Of a DNA stretch of 64,000 bases, positions 26,807-36,511 are shown in pieces. The stretch covers positions 1-64,000 of the forward strand of contig NZ_JARVKW010000008.1 in NCBI RefSeq assembly GCF_029813775.1, read 5' to 3'. This DNA comes from Streptomyces sp. DH24 (GTDB taxonomy: Bacteria > Actinomycetota > Actinomycetes > Streptomycetales > Streptomycetaceae). The notes under the pieces were generated by a model. That model saw nothing but the letters and a program-made list of their open reading frames with translations. It made no database searches and was not told the origin of the DNA. The translations under genes and the position numbers were made by a program. Numbering within the stretch: the first letter of the stretch is position 1; each line of letters starts with the position of its first letter.

Positions 26807-28588
26807 TCACACCTGCCGCAGGGCGAACCACAGCTCCATCCGTACGTCCGGGTCGTCCAGGTCCGCCGCCAGCAGCGTCGCGCACCGGGCCACGCGCTGG
26901 CGCACGGTGTTGCGGTGCACGGACAGGGCGACCGCGGTGCGGTCCCAGCTGCCGTGCAGGGAGAGCCAGGTGCGCAGCGTCTCGGTGAGCGCGGGCGTGG
27001 TGGCGATCGGCGCGAGCAGGGCGCGGGCGTGCGCCTCGGCCTCGTCCGGCGGGACCAGGGCGGCCAGGCCCGCGCGGTCGCCGTGCCGGGCCAGGGCCGT
27101 CCGGGTGGCGCGGGCCCGGCCCAGGGCACGGGCCGCCTGGGTGTCGGCGGCCGGCAGGTCGTGCGGGCCGACGGCGCCGCTCACGCCGAGCGTCCAGCCG
27201 GGTTGCGGGCGCGGTTCCGGGCCGGGCGGGAGCACGACCCGTACGGCGTCCCGGCCCAGGTCGACCAGCGGGGAGCCGAGGGCGGCGCCCAGCGCGGAGG
27301 CCGCGACGGCGTCGGGGGCGGCGGCGGTGGCGGGGCGGGCGTGCACGACACGCCACCGCCCGCTCACGGCGCCGCCTTCGTGGCTGTGGCCCGGGCCGTC
27401 CCCGCCACCTTCGCCTGCACCCTCGCCTTCACCCTCGCCGAGGAGCGGTGCCACGTCCTCGGGCCGGGCGCCCAGCAGCAGCCGTACGAGGGCCGAGGAG
27501 CGGGCCGCGCCGGTGCCGCTCTGGTGCTCGCCGGTCAGCAGGGACAGCAGCACGGCGGCGACGGAGGCGATGGTGTGGTCCCCGGCCTCCCGCTGCGGCG
27601 CGACCACCCCGAGCACGAACCCCTGCCCGGCGCCGAGGGAGTACGCCGCGAGATGACGGCCGGCGACGGTGTCGGTGGCGGAGGCGGGGGTGGGCGCGGG
27701 GACCGGTGCGGGGCGGCGGGGGCCGTCCGGGCCGGTGCCCGGCGGTGTCTCGGCGGGGGAGCCGGGCGTCGTCGCCGGTGAGGCCGCCTCCGGGGTCCGG
27801 CTCCGGCCGGGCAGTGGGCGTACCACGCGCGTCAGTTCCGCCAGTGCCCGCCGCGTCCGCTCGTCCGCCGGGCGGCCCGCCGCCGCGATCTCCGTGCCCT
27901 CCGGGCCGTACAGCACCGCCCGCCCGCCCAGGCGCCGGGCCAGCTGCCGCAGCACCGACGGCACCGGGTCCGGGCGGGACGCGGCCGCCGCCAGGCTCTG
28001 CTGCGCCTCCGTGACGCGCCGCAGCTCGGCCAGGCGGGCCTGGGCCATCAGCTGCCAGACCGCGCGGGCCACGCCCGAGAACGTGGTCTGCGGCGGCACC
28101 TCCAGCAGCGGCAGCCCGTGTCGCTCGCAGGCCTCGACCAGGGCCCGCGGCACCGTGTCGTGCACCGGCGCCACACCGAACCCGAGAGCCGCGCCGCCCG
28201 CCGCGACGATCCGGGCGACGTAACCGTCGAAGTACTCCGCCAGGCCCCCGCCCGCACCGGAGCCGGCGGCGCCCCCGTCGCCGCCCGCAGCCTCCGGGAC
28301 GTGCCCGCCCGCCGCCCCCGGGACGTGCCCGCGCGCCGCCCCCGGGACGTGCACGCCCGCCGTCAGCAGCAGCTCGCCGCCCAGCAGATACGGGTAGGGG
28401 TCGGCCATCTCCGAGGTGTGCGCCCAGTGGATCGCGACGCCCGGGTCGTCCGGCCCGGCGATCCGGCGCAGCCCCAGGTCCTCGCGGGCCAGCAGGGCCG
28501 ACAGCGGCACGGCCGGCGTGGGCGGTACGGCGAGGGCTGCCGGGACCGCCGGGGCGGTCGGGGCCGCCGGGGTCACGGGGTCCGGCAT
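26807..28588 (-). CDS. PucR-family transcriptional regulator
   Basis: A 593-residue regulator. Residues ~28-150 form the PucR N-terminal sensory domain (PLSALLAREDLGLRRIAG ... GAALGFGV), a GAF/GGDEF-like middle follows, and the C-terminus has the PucR helix-turn-helix (ETLRTWLSLHGSWDRTAVAL, VHRNTVRQRVARC). The sensory domain is interrupted by a Gly/Ala/His/Pro insert with three 8-residue repeats. The ATG at 28588 has GGAGGA ten bases upstream. It is divergent from a sodium:solute symporter and a ureohydrolase operon, so control of purine-like or guanidino nitrogen use is the likely role. Confidence 0.85.
   Translation of the reverse strand: MPDPVTPAAPTAPAVPAALAVPPTPAVPLSALLAREDLGLRRIAGPDDPGVAIHWAHTSEMADPYPYLLGGELLLTAGVHVPGAARGHVPGAAGGHVPEAAGGDGGAAGSGAGGGLAEYFDGYVARIVAAGGAALGFGVAPVHDTVPRALVEACERHGLPLLEVPPQTTFSGVARAVWQLMAQARLAELRRVTEAQQSLAAAASRPDPVPSVLRQLARRLGGRAVLYGPEGTEIAAAGRPADERTRRALAELTRVVRPLPGRSRTPEAASPATTPGSPAETPPGTGPDGPRRPAPVPAPTPASATDTVAGRHLAAYSLGAGQGFVLGVVAPQREAGDHTIASVAAVLLSLLTGEHQSGTGAARSSALVRLLLGARPEDVAPLLGEGEGEGAGEGGGDGPGHSHEGGAVSGRWRVVHARPATAAAPDAVAASALGAALGSPLVDLGRDAVRVVLPPGPEPRPQPGWTLGVSGAVGPHDLPAADTQAARALGRARATRTALARHGDRAGLAALVPPDEAEAHARALLAPIATTPALTETLRTWLSLHGSWDRTAVALSVHRNTVRQRVARCATLLAADLDDPDVRMELWFALRQV
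28280..28351. repeat. 24-bp tandem repeat inside the PucR gene, three copies
   Basis: Three 24-base units encode HVPGAARG, HVPGAAGG and HVPEAAGG (residues 80-103), followed by a Gly/Ala-rich run to about residue 115. The insert falls in a loop of the PucR domain where relatives go almost directly from the LLLT strand to the next helix. Confidence 0.85.
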
Positions 28589-28773
28589 GGTGGATGTTTC
28601 CTCCATCCCGTTCGGTGCGAGTGGATGAAACGTACACTTCGCAGTCGCTTTCCGGCCACCTAAGGTCGGTCCGGACCGGCGGCCGCGGGTACGGGCGGAT
28701 GTCCCCGCGATGAGCACCGGCGACATTCCCACTGCACGACACGCCACCGAGAAGTGCGCGAAGGAGGCCCCCC

Positions 28774-30234
28774 ATGGCCGTCGACTACATCGTGATCGTC
28801 GTCTATCTGGCCGGCATGCTGGCCATGGGCTGGTGGGGCATGCGCCGCGCCAAGTCCAAGAGCGAGTTCCTGGTGGCGGGCCGCCGTCTCGGCCCGGGTA
28901 TGTACTCCGGCACCATGGCCGCCATCGTCCTCGGCGGCGCGTCCACCATCGGCGGCGTCGGCCTCGGCTACCAGTACGGGCTGTCCGGCGCCTGGATGGT
29001 GTTCACCATCGGCCTCGGCCTGCTCGCCCTCTCGGTGTTCTTCTCCGCCCGCATCGCCCGCCTGAAGGTCTACACCGTCTCGGAGATGCTGGACCTGCGC
29101 TACGGCGGCCGGGCGGGCGTCATCTCCGGTGTCGTCATGTGGGCGTACACGCTGATGCTCGCGGTGACGTCGACCATCGCGTACGCCACGATCTTCGACG
29201 TCCTCTTCGACATGAACCGCACCCTCGCGATCGTCCTCGGCGGCTCGATCGTCGTCGCCTACTCGACGCTCGGCGGCATGTGGTCGATCACGCTCACCGA
29301 CATGGTGCAGTTCGTCGTCAAGACCATCGGCGTGCTGCTCCTGTTGCTGCCCATCGCGGTCGTCAAGGCCGGCGGCTTCGGCGAGATGAGGGCGCAGCTG
29401 CCCACCGAGTACTTCGACCCGCTGGGCATCGGCGGCGAGACGATCTTCACCTACGTGCTGATCTACACGTTCGGCATGCTCATCGGGCAGGACATCTGGC
29501 AGCGCGTCTTCACCGCCGGCAGCGACCGGACCGCCAAGTGGGGCGGCACCGTCGCCGGCACCTACTGCCTCGCCTACGCCGTCGCGGGCGCCGTCATCGG
29601 CACGGCCGCCAAGGTGCTGTACCCGGACCTCGCCAACGCCGACGACGCCTTCGCCACCATCGTCAGGGACGAACTCCCCATGGGCGTGCGCGGTCTGGTG
29701 CTGGCCGCCGCCCTCGCCGCCGTGATGTCGACGTCGTCGGGCGCGCTCATCGCCTGCGCCACCGTCGCCAACAACGACATCTGGGCGCGGCTGCGGGGCG
29801 TGATCCGGCCGTCCGACGAGGTGCACGACGAGGTCAGGGGCAACCGCGTCTTCATCCTCGTCATGGGCGTCGGCGTGATCGGCACGGCGATCGCCCTCAA
29901 CAACGTCGTCGAGGCGCTGACCGTGGCGTACAACCTGCTCGTCGGCGGGCTCCTCGTGCCGATCCTCGGCGGGCTGCTGTGGAAGCGCGGCACCGCGCAG
30001 GGCGCGCTGGCCGCCGTCGTCGTGGGCGGCGGCGCGGTGATCGGCCTGATGGCGGCCCACGGCATCCTCGCCAACCAGCCGATCTACTACGGCCTGCTCG
30101 CGTCGCTCGCCGCCTACCTCGTCGTCTCCCTGGCGACCCGGCCGACCGACGCGGCCGTCCTCGCCGCCTGGCGCGAACGTCTCGCCGGGCGCGACCCCGA
30201 ACCCGTGTCCGAAACCGTCCCGGCTCCCCAGTAG
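28774..30234 (+). CDS. Sodium:solute symporter (SSS family)
   Basis: A 486-residue membrane protein with about 13 predicted helices. SSS features include the first helix [33 protein letters not shown], the sodium-site region [12 protein letters not shown] and [25 protein letters not shown]. The ribosome site GGAGG lies eight bases before the ATG. It is divergent from the PucR regulator and is followed by the ureohydrolase 55 bases later, so its substrate may be a guanidino compound, purine or related amine. Confidence 0.9.
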   Translation: MAVDYIVIVVYLAGMLAMGWWGMRRAKSKSEFLVAGRRLGPGMYSGTMAAIVLGGASTIGGVGLGYQYGLSGAWMVFTIGLGLLALSVFFSARIARLKVYTVSEMLDLRYGGRAGVISGVVMWAYTLMLAVTSTIAYATIFDVLFDMNRTLAIVLGGSIVVAYSTLGGMWSITLTDMVQFVVKTIGVLLLLLPIAVVKAGGFGEMRAQLPTEYFDPLGIGGETIFTYVLIYTFGMLIGQDIWQRVFTAGSDRTAKWGGTVAGTYCLAYAVAGAVIGTAAKVLYPDLANADDAFATIVRDELPMGVRGLVLAAALAAVMSTSSGALIACATVANNDIWARLRGVIRPSDEVHDEVRGNRVFILVMGVGVIGTAIALNNVVEALTVAYNLLVGGLLVPILGGLLWKRGTAQGALAAVVVGGGAVIGLMAAHGILANQPIYYGLLASLAAYLVVSLATRPTDAAVLAAWRERLAGRDPEPVSETVPAPQ

Positions 30235-30289
30235 AGTCGGAAACCAAGCAGTACATACGCGACGAAGCGTAGGAAAGAAGGCATTCCTG

Positions 30290-31270
30290 ATGAGCAGCAA
30301 CGAGACACCGCGCGGCCCCGTCGACTCCTCCCGCGTGCCGCGGTACGCCGGCCCCGCGACCTTCGCCCGGCTGCCCCGCCTGGACGAGGTCGGCACCGCC
30401 GACGTCGCCGTGGTGGGCGTGCCGTTCGACTCGGGTGTCTCGTACCGGCCGGGCGCCCGCTTCGGCGGCAACGCGATCCGTGAGGCGTCCCGGCTGCTGC
30501 GCCCCTACAACCCGGCGCAGGACGCCTCCCCGTTCGCCCTCGCGCAGGTCGCGGACGGCGGCGACATCGCCGTGAACCCGTTCAACATCAACGAGGCCGT
30601 GGACACCATCGAGGCGGCGGCCGACGACCTGCTCGGCACCGGCGCCCGCCTGATGACGCTCGGCGGCGACCACACCATCGCGCTGCCGCTGCTGCGCTCG
30701 GTCGCCAAGAAGCACGGCCCGGTCGCGCTGCTGCACTTCGACGCGCACCTCGACACCTGGGACACGTACTTCGGCGCCGAGTACACGCACGGCACCCCGT
30801 TCCGCCGGGCGGTGGAGGAAGGCATCCTCGACACCGAGGCGCTCTCCCACGTCGGCACGCGCGGCCCGCTGTACGGCAAGCAGGACCTCACGGACGACGA
30901 GAAGATGGGCTTCGGCATCGTGACGTCGGCCGATGTGATGCGGCGCGGCGTGGACGAGATCGCCGACCAGCTCCGCCAGCGCATCGGCGACCGCCCGCTG
31001 TACATCTCCATCGACATCGACTGCCTCGACCCGGCCCACGCGCCCGGCACCGGCACCCCCGAGGCGGGCGGCATGACCTCCCGCGAACTGCTGGAGATCC
31101 TGCGCGGGCTGGCATCCTGCAACCTGGTGTCGGCGGACGTCGTCGAGGTGGCACCCGCCTACGACCACGCGGAGATCACGTCGGTGGCGGCCTCGCACAC
31201 GGCGTACGAACTGACGACGATCATGTCCCGCCGGATCGCGGCGGCGCGCGAGGAGAACGAGGGCAAGTGA
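30290..31270 (+). CDS. speB: Ureohydrolase: agmatinase or guanidinobutyrase
   Basis: A 326-residue arginase-superfamily enzyme releasing urea from a guanidino substrate. All Mn2+ ligands are visible: GGDHTI (His), FDAHLDT (Asp, His, Asp) and SIDIDCLDP (two Asp). The length is close to the agmatinase and guanidinobutyrase families, which cannot be told apart by eye. A GAAAGAAGG ribosome site precedes the ATG. Its TGA overlaps the GTG of the ThDP enzyme, so the two products are made together. That pairing argues for guanidinobutyrate at least as strongly as for agmatine. Confidence 0.88.
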   Translation: MSSNETPRGPVDSSRVPRYAGPATFARLPRLDEVGTADVAVVGVPFDSGVSYRPGARFGGNAIREASRLLRPYNPAQDASPFALAQVADGGDIAVNPFNINEAVDTIEAAADDLLGTGARLMTLGGDHTIALPLLRSVAKKHGPVALLHFDAHLDTWDTYFGAEYTHGTPFRRAVEEGILDTEALSHVGTRGPLYGKQDLTDDEKMGFGIVTSADVMRRGVDEIADQLRQRIGDRPLYISIDIDCLDPAHAPGTGTPEAGGMTSRELLEILRGLASCNLVSADVVEVAPAYDHAEITSVAASHTAYELTTIMSRRIAAAREENEGK

Positions 31271-32958
31271 CCCACGACCACGACCTGGAGCTCCGTCCCA
31301 CGCCGGCCCAGACGGAGGCCGCGCTGAATCCTCCCCCCGGCCGCAACGGCGGAGACCTGGTCGTGGAGACGCTGGCCGGGCTCGGCGCGACGACCGTGTT
31401 CGGGCTGCCCGGCCAGCACGCCCTCGGCATGTTCGACGCGCTGCGCCGCTCGGACCTGCGGTACGTCGGCCTGCGCGTGGAGAACAACGCCGGGTTCGCG
31501 GCGGACGCGTACGGCCGGATCACCGGCGAGGCGGCGCCGCTGCTGCTGTCGACGGGGCCGGGCGCGCTGACGTCCCTGGCGGCGCTCCAGGAGGCGGCGG
31601 CGGCCTCGGCCCCGGTGCTGGCGATCAGCAGCCAGGTCCCGACGGCGGGCCTGGGCGGGGGCCGGCACGGCTACCTGCACGAACTCCCCGACCAGGCGGC
31701 CTCGTTCCGGGGCGTGGTGAAGTCGGTCCACACCGTCCGCACCCCGTCCCAGATCCCGTCCGCGATCGCGGCGGCCTGGAAGTCGGCGCTGACGGCCCCG
31801 CACGGCCCGGTGTGGGTGGAGATCCCGCAGGACGTGCTGCTGACCGGGACGTCCCTGCCGGTGGTCACGGCCCTGGACGCGACCCCGGAGGAACTGCCCC
31901 CGCGCCCGGAACTGACGGCGCTGGCGGCGCACTTGCTGTCCTCGGCCTCCCGCCCGGCGATCATCGCGGGCGGGGGAGTGGTCCGCGCGGACGCGTCGGG
32001 CAAGCTGCGGCAGCTCGCGGAGAAGCTGTCGGCCCCGGTCGTGACCACCTTCGGCGGCAAGGGCGCGTTCCCCTGGACGCACCCGCTGTCCCTGCAGTCC
32101 TGGCTGGAGGACCGCCACACGACGGATTTCCTGGAGGACGCGGACGTACTCCTGGTCATCGGCTCGGGCCTGGGCGAACTGTCCTCGAACTACCACACGT
32201 TCAGGCCGCGTGGCCGCGTCATCCAGATCGAGGCGGACCTCGGCAAGCTGGAGTCCAACCACCCGGCCCTCGGCATCCACGCCGACGCGCGCCTGGCGCT
32301 CCAGGCCCTGCTGGAGACGGTGGAGCCGAGGCGGGACGAGACGGCACCGGACCGGGTCCGGGACCTGCTGGCCAAGGTCGCCGCCCGCATCGCCTCCCAG
32401 GAACTCACCCTGGAACAGGACGTGCTGGCGTCCGTCCGCAGGGCGCTCCCGGCCGGCTCCCCGTCCTTCTGGGACATGACGATCCTGGCCTACTGGGCGT
32501 GGTCGGCGTTCGACGCCAAGGCCCCCAACACGATGCACTCGGGGCAGGGCGCGGGTGGCCTCGGCTACGGCTTCCCGGCGGCCCTCGGCGCGGCGGTCGC
32601 CGACCCGACCCGCCCGGTGCTGGCGGTCTCGGGCGACGGCGGCGCGCTGTACTCGGTCGCCGAGCTGGCCACGGCCCGGCAGTACGACCTGAACGTCACC
32701 TGGCTGATCGTCGACGACGGCGGCTACGGCATCCTGCGCGAGTACATGACGGACGCCTTCGGCGAGGCGACGGCGACGGAACTGACCCGCCCGGACTTCG
32801 TGGCCCTGGCGGAGTCCTTCGGGGTACCGGGGACGCGTACGGCTCCGGAGACCCTGGAGACGGACCTGGCGAAGGCGCTGGCGTCACCCGGCCCTTCGGT
32901 GGTGGTGCTCCCGGCGGTACTGCGGATGTTCGCGGCGACGCATCTGGGCGACGGCTGA
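31267..32958 (+). CDS. Thiamine-diphosphate-dependent decarboxylase (acetolactate-synthase-like)
   Basis: A 563-residue ThDP enzyme with all three family domains: N-terminal Pyr domain with the activating Glu72 in [15 protein letters not shown], a Rossmann-type middle ([15 protein letters not shown]), and a C-terminal PP domain with the Mg/ThDP motif SGDGGALYS...VDDGGYG. It is coupled to the ureohydrolase by a GTGA overlap at 31267-31270. Family homology covers acetolactate synthase, benzoylformate decarboxylase and 2-ketoarginine decarboxylase; the coupled partner favours a keto-guanidino acid. Confidence 0.85.
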   Translation: MTHDHDLELRPTPAQTEAALNPPPGRNGGDLVVETLAGLGATTVFGLPGQHALGMFDALRRSDLRYVGLRVENNAGFAADAYGRITGEAAPLLLSTGPGALTSLAALQEAAAASAPVLAISSQVPTAGLGGGRHGYLHELPDQAASFRGVVKSVHTVRTPSQIPSAIAAAWKSALTAPHGPVWVEIPQDVLLTGTSLPVVTALDATPEELPPRPELTALAAHLLSSASRPAIIAGGGVVRADASGKLRQLAEKLSAPVVTTFGGKGAFPWTHPLSLQSWLEDRHTTDFLEDADVLLVIGSGLGELSSNYHTFRPRGRVIQIEADLGKLESNHPALGIHADARLALQALLETVEPRRDETAPDRVRDLLAKVAARIASQELTLEQDVLASVRRALPAGSPSFWDMTILAYWAWSAFDAKAPNTMHSGQGAGGLGYGFPAALGAAVADPTRPVLAVSGDGGALYSVAELATARQYDLNVTWLIVDDGGYGILREYMTDAFGEATATELTRPDFVALAESFGVPGTRTAPETLETDLAKALASPGPSVVVLPAVLRMFAATHLGDG

Positions 32959-32994
32959 ACGAAGGTGACCGGTCGGCCCACGCGGTGGGTGGCC

Positions 32995-33028
32995 CCGCCG
33001 GGCTCCGTGCGAGGAAGGAACCCGGCGG
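32995..33028. terminator. Terminator between convergent genes
   Basis: An 8-bp GC stem (CCGCCGGG at 32995-33002 against 33021-33028) in the 88-base gap between the ThDP enzyme and the endonuclease. The large loop makes it a weaker call than the others. Confidence 0.45.
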
Positions 33029-33046
33029 CCGCCGTTCCCGGTGGTG

Positions 33047-33853
33047 CTACCAGATCGACTCGACCCACTCCGGGTGGTCGATGAACGGGTTGCGGTTGTG
33101 CTGGTAGCGGTCGTAGATGACCTGGTTGCGGCGCTCCTCGAAGGCGTCCGGCGGGTCCTCGACGTTCCACTGCTTCAGGACCGACAGGCGCCCGTGCAGC
33201 GGCGAAGTGCCGTTGGTGACCGAGTCGTTGGGCTCCAGGTCGGGCCAGCTGTCGTCGCCCTCGTAGCGGACGGCCATGTAGAGGATCATGCGGGCCACGT
33301 CGCCCTTGACGGCGTCGCGGGGCTCGAAGGAGTTCGAGTCGGTGAGGCTGCCGCCGGAGTTGGTGAAGCTGCTGCCGCCGTTGTCGAAGTCCTTGTTGCC
33401 GCGGATGCTGTTGACCTGGACGTCCTCGGGGCGCAGGTGGTGCAGGTCGGTGCCGGGACCGGTGGTGGTGCCGAAGTCGCCGTGGGACTTGGCCCAGACG
33501 TGCTCGCGGTTCCAGTCGCCCAGGTCGCCGCCGTTGAGCGACTTGCTGCGGGAGATGCCCGAGTAGAGCAGCTTGACGTTGTTGGCGTTGGCCGGGTCCT
33601 GGTCGGTGACCTTCAGCGCCTCCCAGACCGCCGAGTACGACAGCTTGGTCTGGTCGTCGATGATCCCGTGCAGCGCGGTCTTCAGCTGCGTGCCGGTCTT
33701 GCCGATCGCGGGAGCGTAGTACGTGGTGTCGTACGCGGTCGTCGTCGCCCCGGCCGGTGAGGCGGTCAGGGCGGGGACGGTGAGGCCGACCAGGACGGCC
33801 GACGTGGCCAGGGCGAGCGTCTTCCAGCGGCGGCGTATGGGTGTCACGGGCAT
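33047..33853 (-). CDS. Secreted endonuclease I family nuclease
   Basis: A 268-residue secreted nuclease with a Sec signal peptide (residues 1-~37, RRRWKTLALATSAVLVGLTV core, ASPAGA cut region). The endonuclease I core shows NREHVWAKSHGDFG (catalytic His region) and DLHHLRPEDVQVNSIRGNKDFDN, and continues to QVIYDRYQHNRNPFIDHPEWVE, the family C-terminus. Such enzymes cut RNA or DNA outside the cell for nutrient recovery. It is a single gene, convergent with the ThDP enzyme. Confidence 0.9.
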   Translation of the reverse strand: MPVTPIRRRWKTLALATSAVLVGLTVPALTASPAGATTTAYDTTYYAPAIGKTGTQLKTALHGIIDDQTKLSYSAVWEALKVTDQDPANANNVKLLYSGISRSKSLNGGDLGDWNREHVWAKSHGDFGTTTGPGTDLHHLRPEDVQVNSIRGNKDFDNGGSSFTNSGGSLTDSNSFEPRDAVKGDVARMILYMAVRYEGDDSWPDLEPNDSVTNGTSPLHGRLSVLKQWNVEDPPDAFEERRNQVIYDRYQHNRNPFIDHPEWVESIW

Positions 33854-34381
33854 GGGGAGTCCGATCTACGCGGGTTGATGGAGCGGCCAGTCGGAGCGTG
33901 ACATGGACATGTATGCCGTGGGGTGAAGAAGGCGTGACGAGGGTGTGACGGTAAGGGGCAAGTTGCGGGATTCGGGCGGGGGTTGGGGGTGGGGCGCCCG
34001 GCTGGGGATGGCTGTGCCGTGCCGCCGCAGGGCGTGCGGTGTCCGTCGCCGGGCGGGCCCTCGGGCCGCCACGGGGGCCTGTTCCGCCCCGCGCACGGCA
34101 CCCGCGCGGCGATCAGGTCGGTGTTCGGCCCGCTCCGGGAACCGCGGGCGCGGGCCAGGAGATGCGCCCGGCCGCAACGACCGGCAGGTCCCTCACACCG
34201 CCGCCCGGCGTGCTCCCCCGACGCCCCCGGAAATCCGTTCGCACCGATCCCTGTACGCGGCATAACCGGAGGGATACATTCTGTCCGCCACCCCCACCTG
34301 AGCGGGCACGTCCGCTGGTCCGGCCGCCCACAAGGCGGGTTCCCGATCCGCCGGTGTGCCCCATGAGCAGCAGGAGTTCAT
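33854..34381. other. 528-base intergenic region, no gene seen
   Basis: This gap lies between the divergent endonuclease and carboxypeptidase genes. The part next to the endonuclease (33895-33975) is less GC-rich and likely holds its promoter; an AGGAG before 34382 serves the carboxypeptidase. Short open frames here are antisense or compositional and have no ribosome site or recognisable sequence. Confidence 0.4.
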
Positions 34382-36511
34382 GTGGGTGGTTCATTGAGGC
34401 GACCGGTGGGTGCGCCGCGGCTCTCCCGCCGAAGCAGACTGATCGCCTGTGCCGTGGTGGTGACCGCCGCCGTGATCGGTGGCGGGGTGGCGCCCGGCGC
34501 GCAGGCCCCGGCCGCCGCCGCCGACGTCTTCCGGCCGCAGCTGGTGACGGTGAGCACGCCGACCCGGGCCGACAAGGACCGGCTCGTCGCGCTCGGCCTC
34601 GACCTGACCGAGCACGCCGGCCACGACTACGTCGAGGTCGTCCTGCACCGCGCCGCCGACCAACTGGCGCTGGCCGGCGCCGGCTTCGACTGGAAGGTCC
34701 GCATCCCCGACCTGGTCGAGCGCGAGTCCGACGTCAACGCGGCCAACCGCGCCTACGCCGCCGCCACCGCGACCTCGCCGCTGCCCTCGGGCCGGGACGC
34801 CTACCGCGGACTCGGCGACTACAACGCCGACATGGACCGGCTGGTCGCGCAACACCCGGGGCTGGTCAGGAAGGTGACGCTGCCTCACCGCAGCCTTGAG
34901 GGCAAGGCCGTGCACGGTGTGGAGATCGCGCACGGCGTGGACGCGCCCGAGGACGGCCGGCCCGTGTTCCTGATGCTCGGCCTGCACCACGCCCGGGAGT
35001 GGCCCTCCGGCGAGCACGCCATCGAGTTCGCCTTCGACCTGGCCCGCAACCACGGCACCGACGAGCGCATCACCGCCCTGCTGAAGAAGGCCCGCGTGGT
35101 CGTCGTGCCCGTGGTCAACGTGGACGGCTTCGAGAAGTCCTTCAACGACGGCCAGTTGATCGACCTGCGCACGATCGACGAGGGTGGCACCGGCTCGATC
35201 CTGGCCACCCCCGGCAACGCCTACAAGCGCAAGAACTGCCGCACGGCCGACGGTACGGCGCCCCTCGCGAACGAGTGCGGCCTCGCGAGCAGCCCCGGCG
35301 GCTTCGGCGCGGGCGTCGACCTGAACCGCAACTACGGCGGCTTCTGGGGCGGTCCGGGCGCGGCGGCGGAGCCGGTGCAGGCCACCTACCGGGGCGCCGG
35401 GCCGTTCTCCGAGCCGGAGACGCGGAACATCCGCGAACTGATCAGCGGCCGCCAGGTCACCGGGCTCATCACCAACCACACCTTCTCCAACCTGGTCCTC
35501 CGTCCGAACGGCGTCGCGCCCGACACCACCGGCCCCGACGGGCTGCCGCTGGGCGACCCGCCGGACGAGGCGGCGATGAAGGAACTCGGCGACCGGATGG
35601 CCGAGCAGAACGGTTACACCAGCCAGCACAGCTGGCAGCTGTACGACACCACCGGCACCACCGAGGACTGGTCGTACAACGCGACCGGCGGCTACGGCTA
35701 CACCTTCGAGATCGGGCCCGACGAGTTCCACCCGCCGTTCCCCGAGGTCGTCGACGAGTACCTCGGCGCGGGCGCGTACGCCGGCAAGGGCAACCGCGAG
35801 GCGTTCCTGCTCGCGCTGGAGAACGCCGTCGACCCGGCGGCGCACTCGGTCGTCACGGGCAAGGCGCCCGCCGGGGCCACGCTGCGGCTGAAGAAGACGT
35901 TCGCCACGCCCACCTGGTCCGGCAGCATCACGGACACCCTCGACACCACCCTGACCGTCGGCGCGTCCGGCACCTACACCTGGCACGTCAACCCCTCCAC
36001 CCGGCCCGTCGTCAAGGCCCGCCAGATCCAGGTGATCGGCTCCGAACCGCTGAAGCGGCAGACGTACACGGGCACGACGGCGCCCGCGCAGCCCACGGAG
36101 CACACGTTCACCGTCGACCGGGACGCCGACCTGATGGAGGTACGGCTCGACTGGCCCACTCCGGACGACCTCGACCTGTACGTGCTGCGCCGGGGCGCCG
36201 ACGGCACGCTCACGGAGGCCGGACGGTCCACCGGTTCCGTCGGTGAGAAGGAGCGGGTGCTGCTCGACGCGCCCGCGCAGGGCGAGTACGTGCTGCGCGT
36301 GGAGAACTGGGCGTCCGTGACGCCGAGTTGGGAGCTGGCCGCCTCCCTCTACGACACCACCACCGAGGAGGTCGGCGGGCTCGTGGAGAACTGGACGCTC
36401 TCCTGCGAGAAGGGCGGCAAGGTCCTGCAGCAGGTGCCCGTCGTGGTCGACCGCGGGCAGCGCGTCAAGGCCGACCTGAAGACCTGCGCGCAGAAGTGGA
36501 GCAGGGGATGA
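34382..36511 (+). CDS. Secreted zinc carboxypeptidase (M14) with C-terminal domain
   Basis: A 709-residue secreted peptidase. The signal peptide covers ~45 residues (RRSRLIACAVVVTAAVIGGG, AQAPAAAA). After a propeptide-like region the M14 domain (~140-470) has the zinc motif H203-A-R-E206 within GLHHAREW, the substrate segment GVDLNRNYGGFWG, and the catalytic Glu in GYTFEIGPDEF. From ~480 to the end two beta-sandwich-like modules follow, the last resembling a pre-peptidase/PPC fold (DLDLYVLRRGADG). The GTG at 34382 has AGGAG five bases upstream. Its TGA overlaps the ATG of the next protease gene. Confidence 0.9.
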   Translation: MGGSLRRPVGAPRLSRRSRLIACAVVVTAAVIGGGVAPGAQAPAAAADVFRPQLVTVSTPTRADKDRLVALGLDLTEHAGHDYVEVVLHRAADQLALAGAGFDWKVRIPDLVERESDVNAANRAYAAATATSPLPSGRDAYRGLGDYNADMDRLVAQHPGLVRKVTLPHRSLEGKAVHGVEIAHGVDAPEDGRPVFLMLGLHHAREWPSGEHAIEFAFDLARNHGTDERITALLKKARVVVVPVVNVDGFEKSFNDGQLIDLRTIDEGGTGSILATPGNAYKRKNCRTADGTAPLANECGLASSPGGFGAGVDLNRNYGGFWGGPGAAAEPVQATYRGAGPFSEPETRNIRELISGRQVTGLITNHTFSNLVLRPNGVAPDTTGPDGLPLGDPPDEAAMKELGDRMAEQNGYTSQHSWQLYDTTGTTEDWSYNATGGYGYTFEIGPDEFHPPFPEVVDEYLGAGAYAGKGNREAFLLALENAVDPAAHSVVTGKAPAGATLRLKKTFATPTWSGSITDTLDTTLTVGASGTYTWHVNPSTRPVVKARQIQVIGSEPLKRQTYTGTTAPAQPTEHTFTVDRDADLMEVRLDWPTPDDLDLYVLRRGADGTLTEAGRSTGSVGEKERVLLDAPAQGEYVLRVENWASVTPSWELAASLYDTTTEEVGGLVENWTLSCEKGGKVLQQVPVVVDRGQRVKADLKTCAQKWSRG

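Noticed and set aside
33854..34381. Several short open frames in the 528-base gap
   Set aside because: No ribosome sites, no hydrophobic or domain pattern, and all fit GC-rich background.
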